NCBI GenBank assembly: GCA_031551145.1
Contig: JAVBNZ010000038.1
Location: 1 to 24,158, forward strand
From: WRKB01 sp031551145
GTDB lineage: Bacteria; Desulfobacterota; Desulfovibrionia; Desulfovibrionales; Desulfovibrionaceae
Direction: 5' to 3'
Length of the DNA: 24,158 bases
The notes beneath the pieces were generated by a model. That model saw only the letters and a list, made by a program, of their open reading frames with translations. It was not told the DNA's origin and made no database searches. Positions 1-5,174 of the stretch are shown piece after piece. Made by a program: the position numbers and the translations under genes. Every line of letters starts with the position of its first letter. Position 1 is the first letter of the stretch.

Positions 1-140
1 GCTTCGGCCTCACAGCAGCCTGGGCGGGTTACCCCCGGACATCTATCATGAACAAGGACTTTTAAAGGCAGCCTGATAAGGGTAAAGACAAGCTAAGAAA
101 TCGCTACTTCCTGTCCGAACAATGGGGACCACCTCTGTCA
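1..140 (+). mobile_element. Right end of an IS3-family insertion sequence
   Basis: The window opens inside an IS. The first 76 bases encode the C-terminus of an IS3-type OrfB transposase. About 40 bases later comes a terminal sequence, TGTCCGAACAATGGGGACC, of the form typical of IS3/IS150-group right inverted repeats (TGTCCAA...GGGGTCA...CA). The most likely last IS base is the A of a CA dinucleotide at 140, where sequence matching an antirestriction gene on the other strand begins. The left end, orfA and most of orfB lie outside the window, so the exact boundary and target-site duplication cannot be checked. Confidence 0.8.
2..76 (+). CDS. IS3-family transposase OrfB, C-terminal fragment (5' end outside window)
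   Basis: The frame reads RPHSSLGGLPPDIYHEQG and ends six residues later at TGA (74-76). The RPHSSLGGLxP sequence is the hallmark just after the catalytic glutamate at the end of the DDE integrase core of IS3-family OrfB (usually YNxxRPHSSLG). The enzyme cuts and joins IS ends as an OrfAB fusion made by frameshifting. Only 24 residues are visible, so whether the element is intact cannot be judged. The stop lies about 60 bases before the IS end, as expected for this family. Confidence 0.85.
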   Translation, partial: LRPHSSLGGLPPDIYHEQGLLKAA

Positions 141-214
141 ATCCAAGCACCATGCAAAGCTCCGGCGTTGTAGTCGGCAAGAGAGGCAACATAAATCTGA
201 AAGTTCACACTCAT
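104..214 (-). pseudogene. ardA: Antirestriction protein ArdA, truncated by the IS3 element
   Basis: From ATG at 214 the minus strand reads MSVNFQIYVASLADYNAG and then LHGAWID, the conserved start of ArdA (xxIYVASLxDYNxGxLHGxWID). ArdA is a DNA-mimic protein of about 170 residues that inhibits type I restriction enzymes and protects incoming phage or plasmid DNA. Homology stops after WID, exactly where the IS end begins; ten IS-derived residues follow and a stop at 104-106. An AAAGGA Shine-Dalgarno sequence lies about 6 bases before the ATG, so expression signals survive. The remainder of the gene, if present, would lie on the far side of the IS. Antirestriction genes are usual in the first-entering region of phages and conjugative elements, fitting the phage-derived neighbourhood. 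Confidence 0.85.
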
Positions 215-254
215 GATTTTATCCTTTTCCTGTTGGTTAATGTTCGACCAATGA

Positions 255-287
255 AAAAGGCGGCCAGTTGTTAGCTAGACGCCTTTT
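255..287 (-). terminator. Rho-independent terminator after the 69-aa gene
   Basis: Arms AAAAGGCG (255-262) and CGCCTTTT (280-287) pair around a 17-base loop. On the minus strand the second arm runs into CGCCTTTTTC, giving a short U-run. It lies between the stop of the 319-528 gene and the ardA start, so ardA would need its own promoter or read-through. Confidence 0.6.
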
Positions 288-318
288 CGATGATTGAGCA
301 TTTTTATAGTGTGTATGA

Positions 319-528
319 TTATTCGTGTTTATAGTTAGGTGCAAAAAATCGCGTCACAGATTGACCGGTTGTAAGGCAATAAGCGTATTCATGTGTAAAA
401 CAACATGATACAAGATAATTGTGTAAGTTTGAGCCTTGTATTACATCCATATATGTCTCTTTCATCAGCTTGCGGAGGTATATACCTTTATCGCGTTCTG
501 AGAGCTTTGAGATATCAGATTTTTTCAT
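319..528 (-). CDS. Small basic hypothetical protein (69 aa)
   Basis: I do not recognise this protein. The chosen ATG at 528 (MKKSDISKLSERDKGIYLRK) has AAGGAG about 6 bases upstream; an in-frame ATG six codons earlier (546) lacks such a site. The N-terminal half is charged and helix-like, and the C-terminal half contains three cysteines and aromatic residues. There is no signal peptide or membrane segment. It sits between two minus-strand terminators (561-597 and 255-287), which suggests a separate small transcription unit of the phage-like early region. The second half could be non-coding drift; the reading frame is the main support. Confidence 0.45.
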   Translation of the reverse strand: MKKSDISKLSERDKGIYLRKLMKETYMDVIQGSNLHNYLVSCCFTHEYAYCLTTGQSVTRFFAPNYKHE

Positions 529-560
529 TTTGTTCTCCTTCTTCATTCTGGAATTTAGGC

Positions 561-597
561 AAAGAAAAAGGCGACTCAGTAAAAACCAAGTCGCCTT
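561..597 (-). terminator. Rho-independent terminator after the membrane-peptide genes
   Basis: Nine-base arms AAGGCGACT (568-576) and AGTCGCCTT (589-597) pair perfectly around a 12-base loop. On the minus strand the hairpin is followed by TTTTCTTT. It ends the transcript carrying the 29-aa and holin-like genes. Confidence 0.8.
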
Positions 598-627
598 AGA
601 TTGTTGGCTTGTGTGTTTTAGAGGCCG

Positions 628-717
628 TTACTTAATCCAGCCCTTTTTGATGCCGATGCTTACGCCGATGATAGCGATAAGTGCAACAATCCCGACAAGG
701 ATAGTTCCAATGTTCAT
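628..717 (-). CDS. 29-residue single-span membrane peptide
   Basis: ATG at 717 overlaps the TAA of the upstream holin-like gene (TAATG), and a GGGGGAGCA purine stretch precedes it, so translation is probably coupled. The peptide has an uninterrupted hydrophobic run from about residue 4 to 23 (ILVGIVALIAIIGVSIGI) and ends KKGWIK, an N-out/C-in single span with a positive tail. Size and layout resemble small phage lysis peptides or type I toxin peptides, but no family can be named. It lies directly before a strong terminator. Confidence 0.5.
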   Translation of the reverse strand: MNIGTILVGIVALIAIIGVSIGIKKGWIK

Positions 718-968
718 TACTTGCTCCCCCTTCTGTGAAGGTAGTACCCAAAAACCGAAGTAGTCGCGCCGACCAGTACGGCGAACCAGCTTTGAGGCGT
801 GATAACCGCGCCCACAAGGCACCCTACGCCGAAGGTCAAAAACCATAATTCCCAATATTTCACTTTCCCTTTCTCCCATAAGATAGCAATTCCCGCCTTG
901 CCTATCAAGGCTTGTGGAGTGCTGCTCTTAAAGCGCTCTCGAACTCGCCGGATGCTATGCCCTGCCAC
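717..968 (-). CDS. Holin-like small membrane protein (83 aa)
   Basis: The C-terminal 45 residues hold two hydrophobic segments, LWFLTFGVGCLVGAVI (about 42-57) and SWFAVLVGATTSVFGYYL (about 61-78), separated by a short turn and ending in the basic tail HRRGSK. This is the outline of small phage holins, which form the membrane lesion that releases endolysin, but no endolysin gene is visible and the assignment rests on shape only. The GTG start at 968 has AAGGA upstream; a second GTG at 863 (MKYWELWF..., 48 aa) also has a purine-rich site and keeps both spans. The shorter form avoids overlap with another open frame ending at 905. The gene is coupled to the 29-aa gene. Confidence 0.5.
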   Translation of the reverse strand: MAGHSIRRVRERFKSSTPQALIGKAGIAILWEKGKVKYWELWFLTFGVGCLVGAVITPQSWFAVLVGATTSVFGYYLHRRGSK

Positions 969-1185
969 AATCCGGCATCCTTCTTCCCGTAGGCTTCCGG
1001 CGGATTCAGCAATATGCAGTTACAGGCAATTTGTGCTGTTCAAGAGCGCGAAAAAACAACAATCTCGCGTCTTTTTCCTTTGACTCTCTCTCGTTATTCG
1101 CGCTGTTTCCCGAAGGTTTTCCGTTCGTGTCGTGCGTGGCCCGTTGCGCTGAGCGGTAGCGAAGCGATGGAGGGCTATGTCAAGT

Positions 1186-1207
1186 TCTACAGAGATATCT
1201 CGGTAGA
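1186..1207. repeat. 22-bp palindrome, copy 1
   Basis: The 22 bases are an almost perfect palindrome (outer arms TCTAC/GTAGA, centre GAGATATCTC, one mismatched pair). They match the second copy at 1263-1284 in 19 of 22 positions, sharing TATCTCGGTAGA. A TTGACA hexamer (minus strand, 1178-1183) lies beside it. It looks like a protein-binding operator; the HTH protein encoded at 1304-1522 is a nearby candidate, by inference only. Confidence 0.6.
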
Positions 1208-1212
1208 TTGGC

Positions 1213-1262
1213 TAAAAAGAAAGGGACTCGCTTTTGAGGCTTTGTCCCTCTCGCAAGTCCCT
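1213..1262 (-). terminator. Rho-independent terminator downstream of the HTH gene
   Basis: Minus-strand arms AGGGACT and AGTCCCT (1256-1262 and 1222-1228), extended by GC pairs, enclose a 21-base loop and are followed by TTTCTTTTT (1213-1221). It lies about 40 bases past the stop of the HTH gene and between the two 22-bp palindromes. Confidence 0.75.
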
Positions 1263-1284
1263 TCTACCGAATTATCTCGGTAGA
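1263..1284. repeat. 22-bp palindrome, copy 2
   Basis: Arms TCTACCGA (1263-1270) and TCGGTAGA (1277-1284) are perfect inverted repeats. Another minus-strand TTGACA (1285-1290) abuts it. The copy lies just past the HTH gene stop and before the terminator, so any protein bound here could influence read-through or a minus-strand promoter into the lysis-like genes. Confidence 0.6.
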
Positions 1285-1303
1285 TGTCAAGTTATTTTTC
1301 AAG

Positions 1304-1522
1304 TTATTTTGCTTTTCTCTCTAACCCCCTGTTCCCTTTAGGGTGTAGAGGTGTTTTTTCCATGAGTTCAACCCAATTTTCCGGGATTAACCACGAGCGG
1401 CCGACCTTGGTAGCGCCTGGAATTTTCCCTTGGGCGGCGTAGTCGGCTAAAGAGTTAGGTGTTTTGAATCCTAGCTTCTCAGCCGCTTCTTTCGTGGTGT
1501 AGTATCCGGGAAGAGTGGTCAT
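1304..1522 (-). CDS. Excisionase/MerR-like helix-turn-helix protein (72 aa)
   Basis: The first 55 residues have the pattern of the small winged-HTH family that includes phage excisionases and AlpA-type regulators: YYTTKEAAEKLGF (recognition-fold start), then SLADYAAQGKIPGATKVGR and SWLIPENWVEL, the usual 'K-x-G-R-x-W-x-I' wing. Such proteins bind short DNA repeats and act in excision or transcription control. The C-terminal 17 residues are basic and probably unstructured. The start lies 2 bases after the stop of the upstream exported-protein gene, with no clear Shine-Dalgarno sequence, so translational coupling is likely. The two 22-bp palindromes just downstream are possible binding sites. 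No integrase is visible, so an excisionase role is unproven. Confidence 0.75.
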   Translation of the reverse strand: MTTLPGYYTTKEAAEKLGFKTPNSLADYAAQGKIPGATKVGRSWLIPENWVELMEKTPLHPKGNRGLERKAK

Positions 1523-1524
1523 GA

Positions 1525-1818
1525 TTATCTCATATTATCAGAGCGTTTCACTTTATCAACAAATTCAGAAATAGTGCTATCTACTTCACGTTTAACGAAA
1601 GAAAATTCATCTTGCAGGCACATTTGATATACTTTCATATCATTAGCGAATCTCTCCACGTCATCTTTGCAGCTTTCTGCTTCAAACCTGCTCCAAAACT
1701 CTGAGTAGCTGTCCACACATGAGGGTTTTGTTGGTTTATAGCACATATTTGAAAGAGCAACGGAAGGTAGAGAAATAATAAACAAGAATACAGCAGTAAC
1801 AACTAGTTTTGTTCGCAT
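1525..1818 (-). CDS. Small exported protein with conserved cysteines (97 aa)
   Basis: A clear signal peptide (MRTKLVVTAVFLFIISLPSVALS, cleavage probably after ALS) is followed by about 74 residues with four cysteines (CYKPTKPSC, then ESC and YQMC), consistent with two periplasmic disulfides and a helical C-terminal half. I do not recognise the family. The start overlaps the end of the upstream lipoprotein gene by 16 bases, so the two are co-translated and probably work together in the envelope. Overlapping exported-protein/lipoprotein pairs recall phage spanin (Rz/Rz1) genes, but here the lipoprotein comes first, is not proline-rich, and no N-terminal anchor with coiled coil is seen. A prophage envelope-modifying or superinfection-exclusion pair is another possibility. 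Confidence 0.65.
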   Translation of the reverse strand: MRTKLVVTAVFLFIISLPSVALSNMCYKPTKPSCVDSYSEFWSRFEAESCKDDVERFANDMKVYQMCLQDEFSFVKREVDSTISEFVDKVKRSDNMR

Positions 1819-2135
1819 TTCTTCACTTCCATAGCCTTTCTTACCGCTTCTTTCTCGCCTCTTACTACCGCAAGCTCTGAAGCTTCTATTCCGTCACCTT
1901 GCCCATACCCTAACCAGAATGCCTGTGCTTGGCTTGACTTTATTCTCTGGTCTTGCGCTATTACAAGTTGCCCTTCGCGTCGTGCCAGTGCGTTTATTTC
2001 TATTGCTAGTCTTGGGCATTCATAAGATTCGTATTTTAAACCTGATGTATATGCGCCTGTTATTTGTGATGATGGAGTAGGCATGTTCGCACAGCCTGCC
2101 AAAACGAAAGCAGAAACAATGAGAAGCTTATGCAT
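1803..2135 (-). CDS. Phage-associated lipoprotein (110 aa)
   Basis: MHKLLIVSAFVLAGCANMP is a lipoprotein signal with lipobox LAGC (cysteine about residue 15). The mature part has YECPRLAIEINALARREGQL, a helical stretch, then GYGQGDGIEASELAVVRG, EKEAVRKA and a final KKC. This arrangement (Cys, helix, 'GxGDGxEAxELAxxxGExEAV', Cys) resembles small lipoproteins scattered through proteobacterial prophages and plasmids, whose function is not established to my knowledge. It is the first gene after the repeat-rich gap, so its promoter should lie among the TGGGTAA sites at 2203-2279. It overlaps the next gene by 16 bases. Confidence 0.7.
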   Translation of the reverse strand: MHKLLIVSAFVLAGCANMPTPSSQITGAYTSGLKYESYECPRLAIEINALARREGQLVIAQDQRIKSSQAQAFWLGYGQGDGIEASELAVVRGEKEAVRKAMEVKKCEQN

Positions 2136-2202
2136 TTTTTGAGCCTTTATGCTTTGAACCGTGAATCATTAAAGCGGAAGAGCCTATTCAGTTGTATAAA
2201 AA

Positions 2203-2279
2203 TTACCCATATCATGCGTCGGAATCGATTTTTTAAATCTATGTGGGTAATTTTTACCCATGTGTATACTTTTTACCCA
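2203..2279. promoter_or_regulatory. Four TGGGTAA/TTACCCA half-sites upstream of the lipoprotein operon
   Basis: TTACCCA occurs at 2203-2209, 2254-2260 and 2273-2279, and its complement TGGGTAA at 2244-2250. The middle two form a perfect palindrome TGGGTAATTTTTACCCA (2244-2260), and each site is flanked by an AT tract. They lie 68-144 bases upstream of the lipoprotein start on the minus strand, where a promoter is expected. This looks like an operator cluster or an iteron-like binding array; the binding protein is unknown. Confidence 0.65.
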
Positions 2280-2667
2280 CATTGAAAAATTGAGCCCGCC
2301 AATTCCTTGACATGCCCTGCCCTCTGCCCTGGAAACGCCTGCTTTGCCCCCCTCTTTCCGATGCCGCAAGATAATCTATCTAGTATTGAGCTATGGAATA
2401 TCAGCATGTTGCGACGTTCTAGTTGCAGAATTGGTTACGCGTCCATCAGACAGGAAGCGGCCCGGCTCCCTTTCCTTAAGCTAGGTGAGGTTGGAACTGA
2501 ACCAAAAAGCTGGGCAGTAGGCATGGGGGAAAATATAAATAATAGTATAGCGTGTGCCCCTTCACATTTTTCACCCAAAACTTTCGCCCATCAGTATAGC
2601 ACATTACAGGGGGCCGGTAAACAACCGTACCCTCCCCCGAACCTCCTCCCTTATAGTATACATGAAG

Positions 2668-2833
2668 ATTCTTTATGAATCTTTAAAGATATATGTGTAT
2701 ACATAAAGATACTTATAGTTAATGTTGATTATTATTTTCTTTTAATATTATTCTTTATTCTTATACTTAACGTATTGATGAGTATTACTTAGCATTCTTT
2801 ATAGTATCTTTATGTCTACTAAAAGATTCTTTA
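2668..2833. repeat. AT-rich cluster of ATTCTTTA-type short repeats
   Basis: ATTCTTTA occurs at 2668-2675, 2750-2757, 2794-2801 and 2826-2833. Closely related ATCTTTA forms occur at 2679-2685 and 2806-2812, and inverted TAAAGAT forms at 2684-2690 and 2705-2711. The region is extremely AT-rich, unlike everything else in the window. Such clusters are seen at replication origins and as the short-repeat arrays beside T7-like terminal repeats; which applies here is not known. Confidence 0.5.
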
Positions 2834-3179
2834 GGGGATTGTTCGCTTCTACCGAAGGTGGCGGTTAATTCCAATATCCTGAATTAAAAAGAAAAATCAA
2901 TGAAAAATCAAATTATCAGGGGTCAATAAATTCAGTATGTTAGAAGCTGACCAAAGAAGGGAACCCCTCAACATCAACAGGGAGGTCTACCCTCAAAGAG
3001 GGCTGGTCTTCACCTTAACGTCCCCCTCATCATGCATCTTCAACCTTACCCTTATTCCTCACATTCTCTATGTATACTTTCTAATTAGTACCTCCTCCTC
3101 AGCTCTGAGCGAAGGAGAAAGGAAGGGCCAGAATGATTATTCTCTCCCTGATTCCCTGTTAAGGTGAACCTCTTCTCAA

Positions 3180-3225
3180 GCATTGCCGGGTTTCGTGAGT
3201 ATAGATTCACGTCCTCCGGCAATGC
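3180..3225. repeat. Two-tiered hairpin just past the zinc-finger-like gene
   Basis: Ten-base perfect arms GCATTGCCGG (3180-3189) and CCGGCAATGC (3216-3225) enclose a second stem CGTGA/TCACG (3194-3198, 3207-3211). It starts 4 bases past the stop of the minus-strand gene at 3229. There is no U-run, so it may be an RNA-processing or stability element, a Rho-dependent end or a packaging/recombination site rather than a classical terminator. Confidence 0.55.
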
Positions 3226-3228
3226 CCC

Positions 3229-3594
3229 TCAATCGGCCTGTGTTAATTGCTTCTCCCTCAGAGCCCTCATCCGCTCGGCGCGGCGCTCTCGTTCCTCGGG
3301 GGAGATGTTGCGCTTCTTCTTTTTTCTTGCTGTGATGTACTGAAGCAGCGGACACCACTCAAATTCCTTGCCGCAACCGCTGAAATCCGGCCCGTTGCAC
3401 GCGACGCACTTGGCCTTGATTGCCCTGGCGGCGGTAGAAGCTGCCTTCACCCCTTCCTCCGGCTGCCTGCCGAAGCGGTAGGGCCACAGTTCACATCCCT
3501 GAACGGCGCATTCCTTCACCTCTCCGCGGCTTCCGTCCGCACAGTCGAGGCACTTCAACCTGACGGCCTGAAGTGGAGTCAAATCAGAACCCAT
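3229..3594 (-). CDS. Phage-type cysteine-cluster (zinc-finger-like) protein, 121 aa
   Basis: The N-terminus reads LTPLQAVRLKCLDCADGSRG, then EVKECAVQGCELWPYRFGRQP, a pattern known from phage and prophage proteins (CxxC..EVxEC...CxLWPYRFG) that probably binds zinc. A second cluster follows (CVACNG, SGCGKEFEWCPL), then a very basic C-terminal helix (KKKKRNISPEERERRAERMR) suggesting nucleic-acid binding. The ATG at 3594 has GAGGTC about 6 bases upstream; an earlier in-frame ATG (3639) lies in the preceding terminator and is less likely. Its exact role is unknown to me. It lies downstream of the terminase relic on the same strand, separated by a terminator. Confidence 0.75.
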   Translation of the reverse strand: MGSDLTPLQAVRLKCLDCADGSRGEVKECAVQGCELWPYRFGRQPEEGVKAASTAARAIKAKCVACNGPDFSGCGKEFEWCPLLQYITARKKKKRNISPEERERRAERMRALREKQLTQAD

Positions 3595-3639
3595 AATGAC
3601 CTCTTTTCTGAAAAATTTCCCGTTAGCTTGAGGCTCCAC

Positions 3640-3693
3640 AGCCCCGAAAAAAGAAAACCCGACTCATAGGCCGGGCAGACTTTCTTCGGGGCT
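3640..3693 (-). terminator. Terminator after the RNAP/helicase/terminase chimera
   Basis: Outer arms AGCCCCGAA (3640-3648) and TTCGGGGCT (3685-3693) pair perfectly. An inner GC-rich stem (3658-3663 with 3670-3675) is followed on the minus strand by TTTTCTTTTTT. The inner hairpin with the U-run is the likely terminator; the outer pairing could compete as an alternative fold. Confidence 0.75.
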
Positions 3694-3703
3694 GCTTTGC
3701 GAA

Positions 3704-5125
3704 TTAACGGCGGGCGTAGTTCAGCCCTCCCGACCGCCCCGCGCCGGTGGAGAGCGTGACAAACTCAAACTTCATGGGGTCAACGACGCTGCCCGCAGGC
3801 AGCCTTATACTGGCCCCGGTGGCGCTGGTGAAGGCGCGCAGCTCTTCCTTGAGCAGCCCTTCACGGCGCTGGACGATTTTCTTGTCCGCGTCCACGCCCA
3901 TCTGTTCCACCCAGTGCCCCACGGCCATAGCCAACACATCCAGCCTGTCATCCTTGCCGAGAGAGCCCCTGTCGCGGGTAATACGGCTCATCTGGTAGAA
4001 GAGCTGGTACTTGAACGCCTGCTCGGGCGGTAGTTTCTTGGTGGATTCGTAGTCCCACTGGATGACCTCGCGGTTCACAACAAGTCTGTGCTGGTTCATA
4101 ACCGGCTCAAGCGTGTCGATGATGCGTTGTTCTTTCTGGCGGCTGTGCTTTACCTCCTCGACCTTCACCGGGTGGATGCGTGTGAAGAAGGGTTGAATCA
4201 ACTTGGTGAACATGCCGTCGCCAAAGTTGGCCTCTATGATGACGTGGTTGACCTTTTCCTGCTTTGCCAGCTTGGCGATGCTCTCAAGCGTCGAATCTCC
4301 GTAGCCGTCGCTGTAGGCGCGCAGGGCAGTGAGGTAGAGGTAGCCGTTGAGCATCTTGACCACGCACACAGCCGTCTCGTCAGCGCCCCTGCCCGCCGGG
4401 TCAATCGCCATGACGGAGCCGGTGTAGGGAATCCACCCTCCGTGAATATGGGCAACGGAGTGATAGCGGTCGCCGTTCAGGCCGACACAGGGCAGGTCGT
4501 TGATGACGTTGCCGATACCGGAGGCCCATATTGGTTTTTCCGGCGCATCGGTAGTTGACGTGCCCATCACAATTAAATCCTTGAGCTTGAGCGGGTATCG
4601 CTCGGCGTCAGACAGCCGCGTGTCCAACATGAATTGCAGCCTGAAGCCAGACCTGCCGTAAGAAAGCTCGCGCTCAAGCAGGTCTTCGTCCGAAAATCTC
4701 TGCGGGTCGGTGCTGCGCCCTGCCAAGTGGGGGTTGACCACGATGGAGATGTGGTCAAGCACGATGACCTTGCAGCCCAGGCCCACGGTCAGCACGGCGA
4801 CGCGCTGGTAAGGCATGGCCTGAGAAAAGGTATCCAGCACCTTGCGTAGGGTAATGAAGGCGACAACCTGTGTATCCAGCCCTTCAAGCATGGTGACGGC
4901 CTTATGCCTGCGCCCGGCCCCGCCCGCCTTGGACTCTCTGATGAACTTGTCAATCCTCCCGGCCAACGGTTCTATGCCTCGCTTGAGCAACAGCTTGCCG
5001 TAGCTGGTGTTGGCTTCGGCGTTGCGCTCCTTCATACGGGCCACGGTGGCGAAGTAGCGGTCACGGCCCCGGTCAATCATTTCGTTTTCGAGTTCCATCT
5101 GGCGGTCAAAATCGTTCGTTTTCAT
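3704..5125 (-). CDS. T7-like chimera: RNA polymerase N-terminus / gp4 helicase fragment / gp19 terminase C-terminus (473 aa)
   Basis: One uninterrupted frame contains pieces of three phage proteins. Residues about 1-115 follow the N-terminal domain of T7-type single-subunit RNA polymerase (LENE..G..R, YGKLLLKRGIEPLAGRI, GRRHKAV, VVAFITLRKVLDTF; T7 has EAVAYITIKTTL). Residues about 115-130 (GLGCKVIVLDHISIVV) match the Walker B strand of T7 gp4 helicase (GLGCDVIILDHISIVV). Residues about 132-473 follow the C-terminal half of T7 gp19 (AGRSTDPQRF, RELSYGRSGFRLQFML, LSDAERYPLKLKDLIV, IDPAGRGADET, ANFGDGMF, TLEPVMNQHRLVV, SLGKDDRLDVLAMAV). The terminase ATPase domain is gone, but the RNase H-like nuclease acidic residues appear kept (D242, E298 or D303, D392/D393/D396). 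The polymerase lacks all catalytic domains. ATG 5125 has AGGAG 8 bases upstream. It may be expressed, but cannot act as a polymerase or packaging motor. Confidence 0.9.
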   Translation of the reverse strand: MKTNDFDRQMELENEMIDRGRDRYFATVARMKERNAEANTSYGKLLLKRGIEPLAGRIDKFIRESKAGGAGRRHKAVTMLEGLDTQVVAFITLRKVLDTFSQAMPYQRVAVLTVGLGCKVIVLDHISIVVNPHLAGRSTDPQRFSDEDLLERELSYGRSGFRLQFMLDTRLSDAERYPLKLKDLIVMGTSTTDAPEKPIWASGIGNVINDLPCVGLNGDRYHSVAHIHGGWIPYTGSVMAIDPAGRGADETAVCVVKMLNGYLYLTALRAYSDGYGDSTLESIAKLAKQEKVNHVIIEANFGDGMFTKLIQPFFTRIHPVKVEEVKHSRQKEQRIIDTLEPVMNQHRLVVNREVIQWDYESTKKLPPEQAFKYQLFYQMSRITRDRGSLGKDDRLDVLAMAVGHWVEQMGVDADKKIVQRREGLLKEELRAFTSATGASIRLPAGSVVDPMKFEFVTLSTGAGRSGGLNYARR

Positions 5126-5174
5126 ATGTTTCTCCTGTTATTTCAATATGTTGACCTTGTTGAAAAAAGGGCGC

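Larger units (their letters stand above)
2281..3228. other. Gene-free, repeat-rich segment between terminase relic and early-type genes
   Basis: No convincing gene is seen in about 950 bases; the plus-strand frames at 2307-2678 and 2937-3167 have no Shine-Dalgarno sequence and odd, pyrimidine-driven composition. Contents: three minus-strand TATACT hexamers resembling -10 boxes (2544-2549, 2593-2598, 2655-2660), of which only the second has an acceptable -35 (TTTACC, 17-base spacing); an AT-rich short-repeat cluster (2668-2833); an 11-base inverted repeat TTCACCTTAAC (3009-3019 and 3158-3168); and a long hairpin at 3180-3225. In T7-like phages the region between the last late gene and the first early gene, once the ends are joined, holds terminal repeats, short-repeat arrays and tandem host promoters. 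This segment fits that place and style, by inference. Confidence 0.45.

Noticed and set aside
1014..1283. Plus-strand 89-codon frame across the palindromes and terminator
   Set aside because: Contains the palindromes and the minus-strand terminator; no ribosome site and orientation opposite to all local genes.
1178..1290. TTGACA hexamers beside the 22-bp palindromes as full promoters
   Set aside because: No good -10 box at 16-18 bases from either hexamer (GCTACC and GTAGAA only).
1525..2135. Rz/Rz1 spanin pair
   Set aside because: Lipoprotein gene comes first and is not proline-rich; the partner has a cleavable signal rather than a membrane-anchored coiled coil.
2544..2660. Three tandem T7 A1-A3-like early promoters from the TATACT boxes
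   Set aside because: Kept only as an observation: two of the three lack any acceptable -35 element, so a promoter call is not justified.
2307..2678. Plus-strand 123-codon frame in the repeat-rich gap
   Set aside because: Non-ATG start without Shine-Dalgarno sequence, no recognisable motif; composition follows the local pyrimidine bias.
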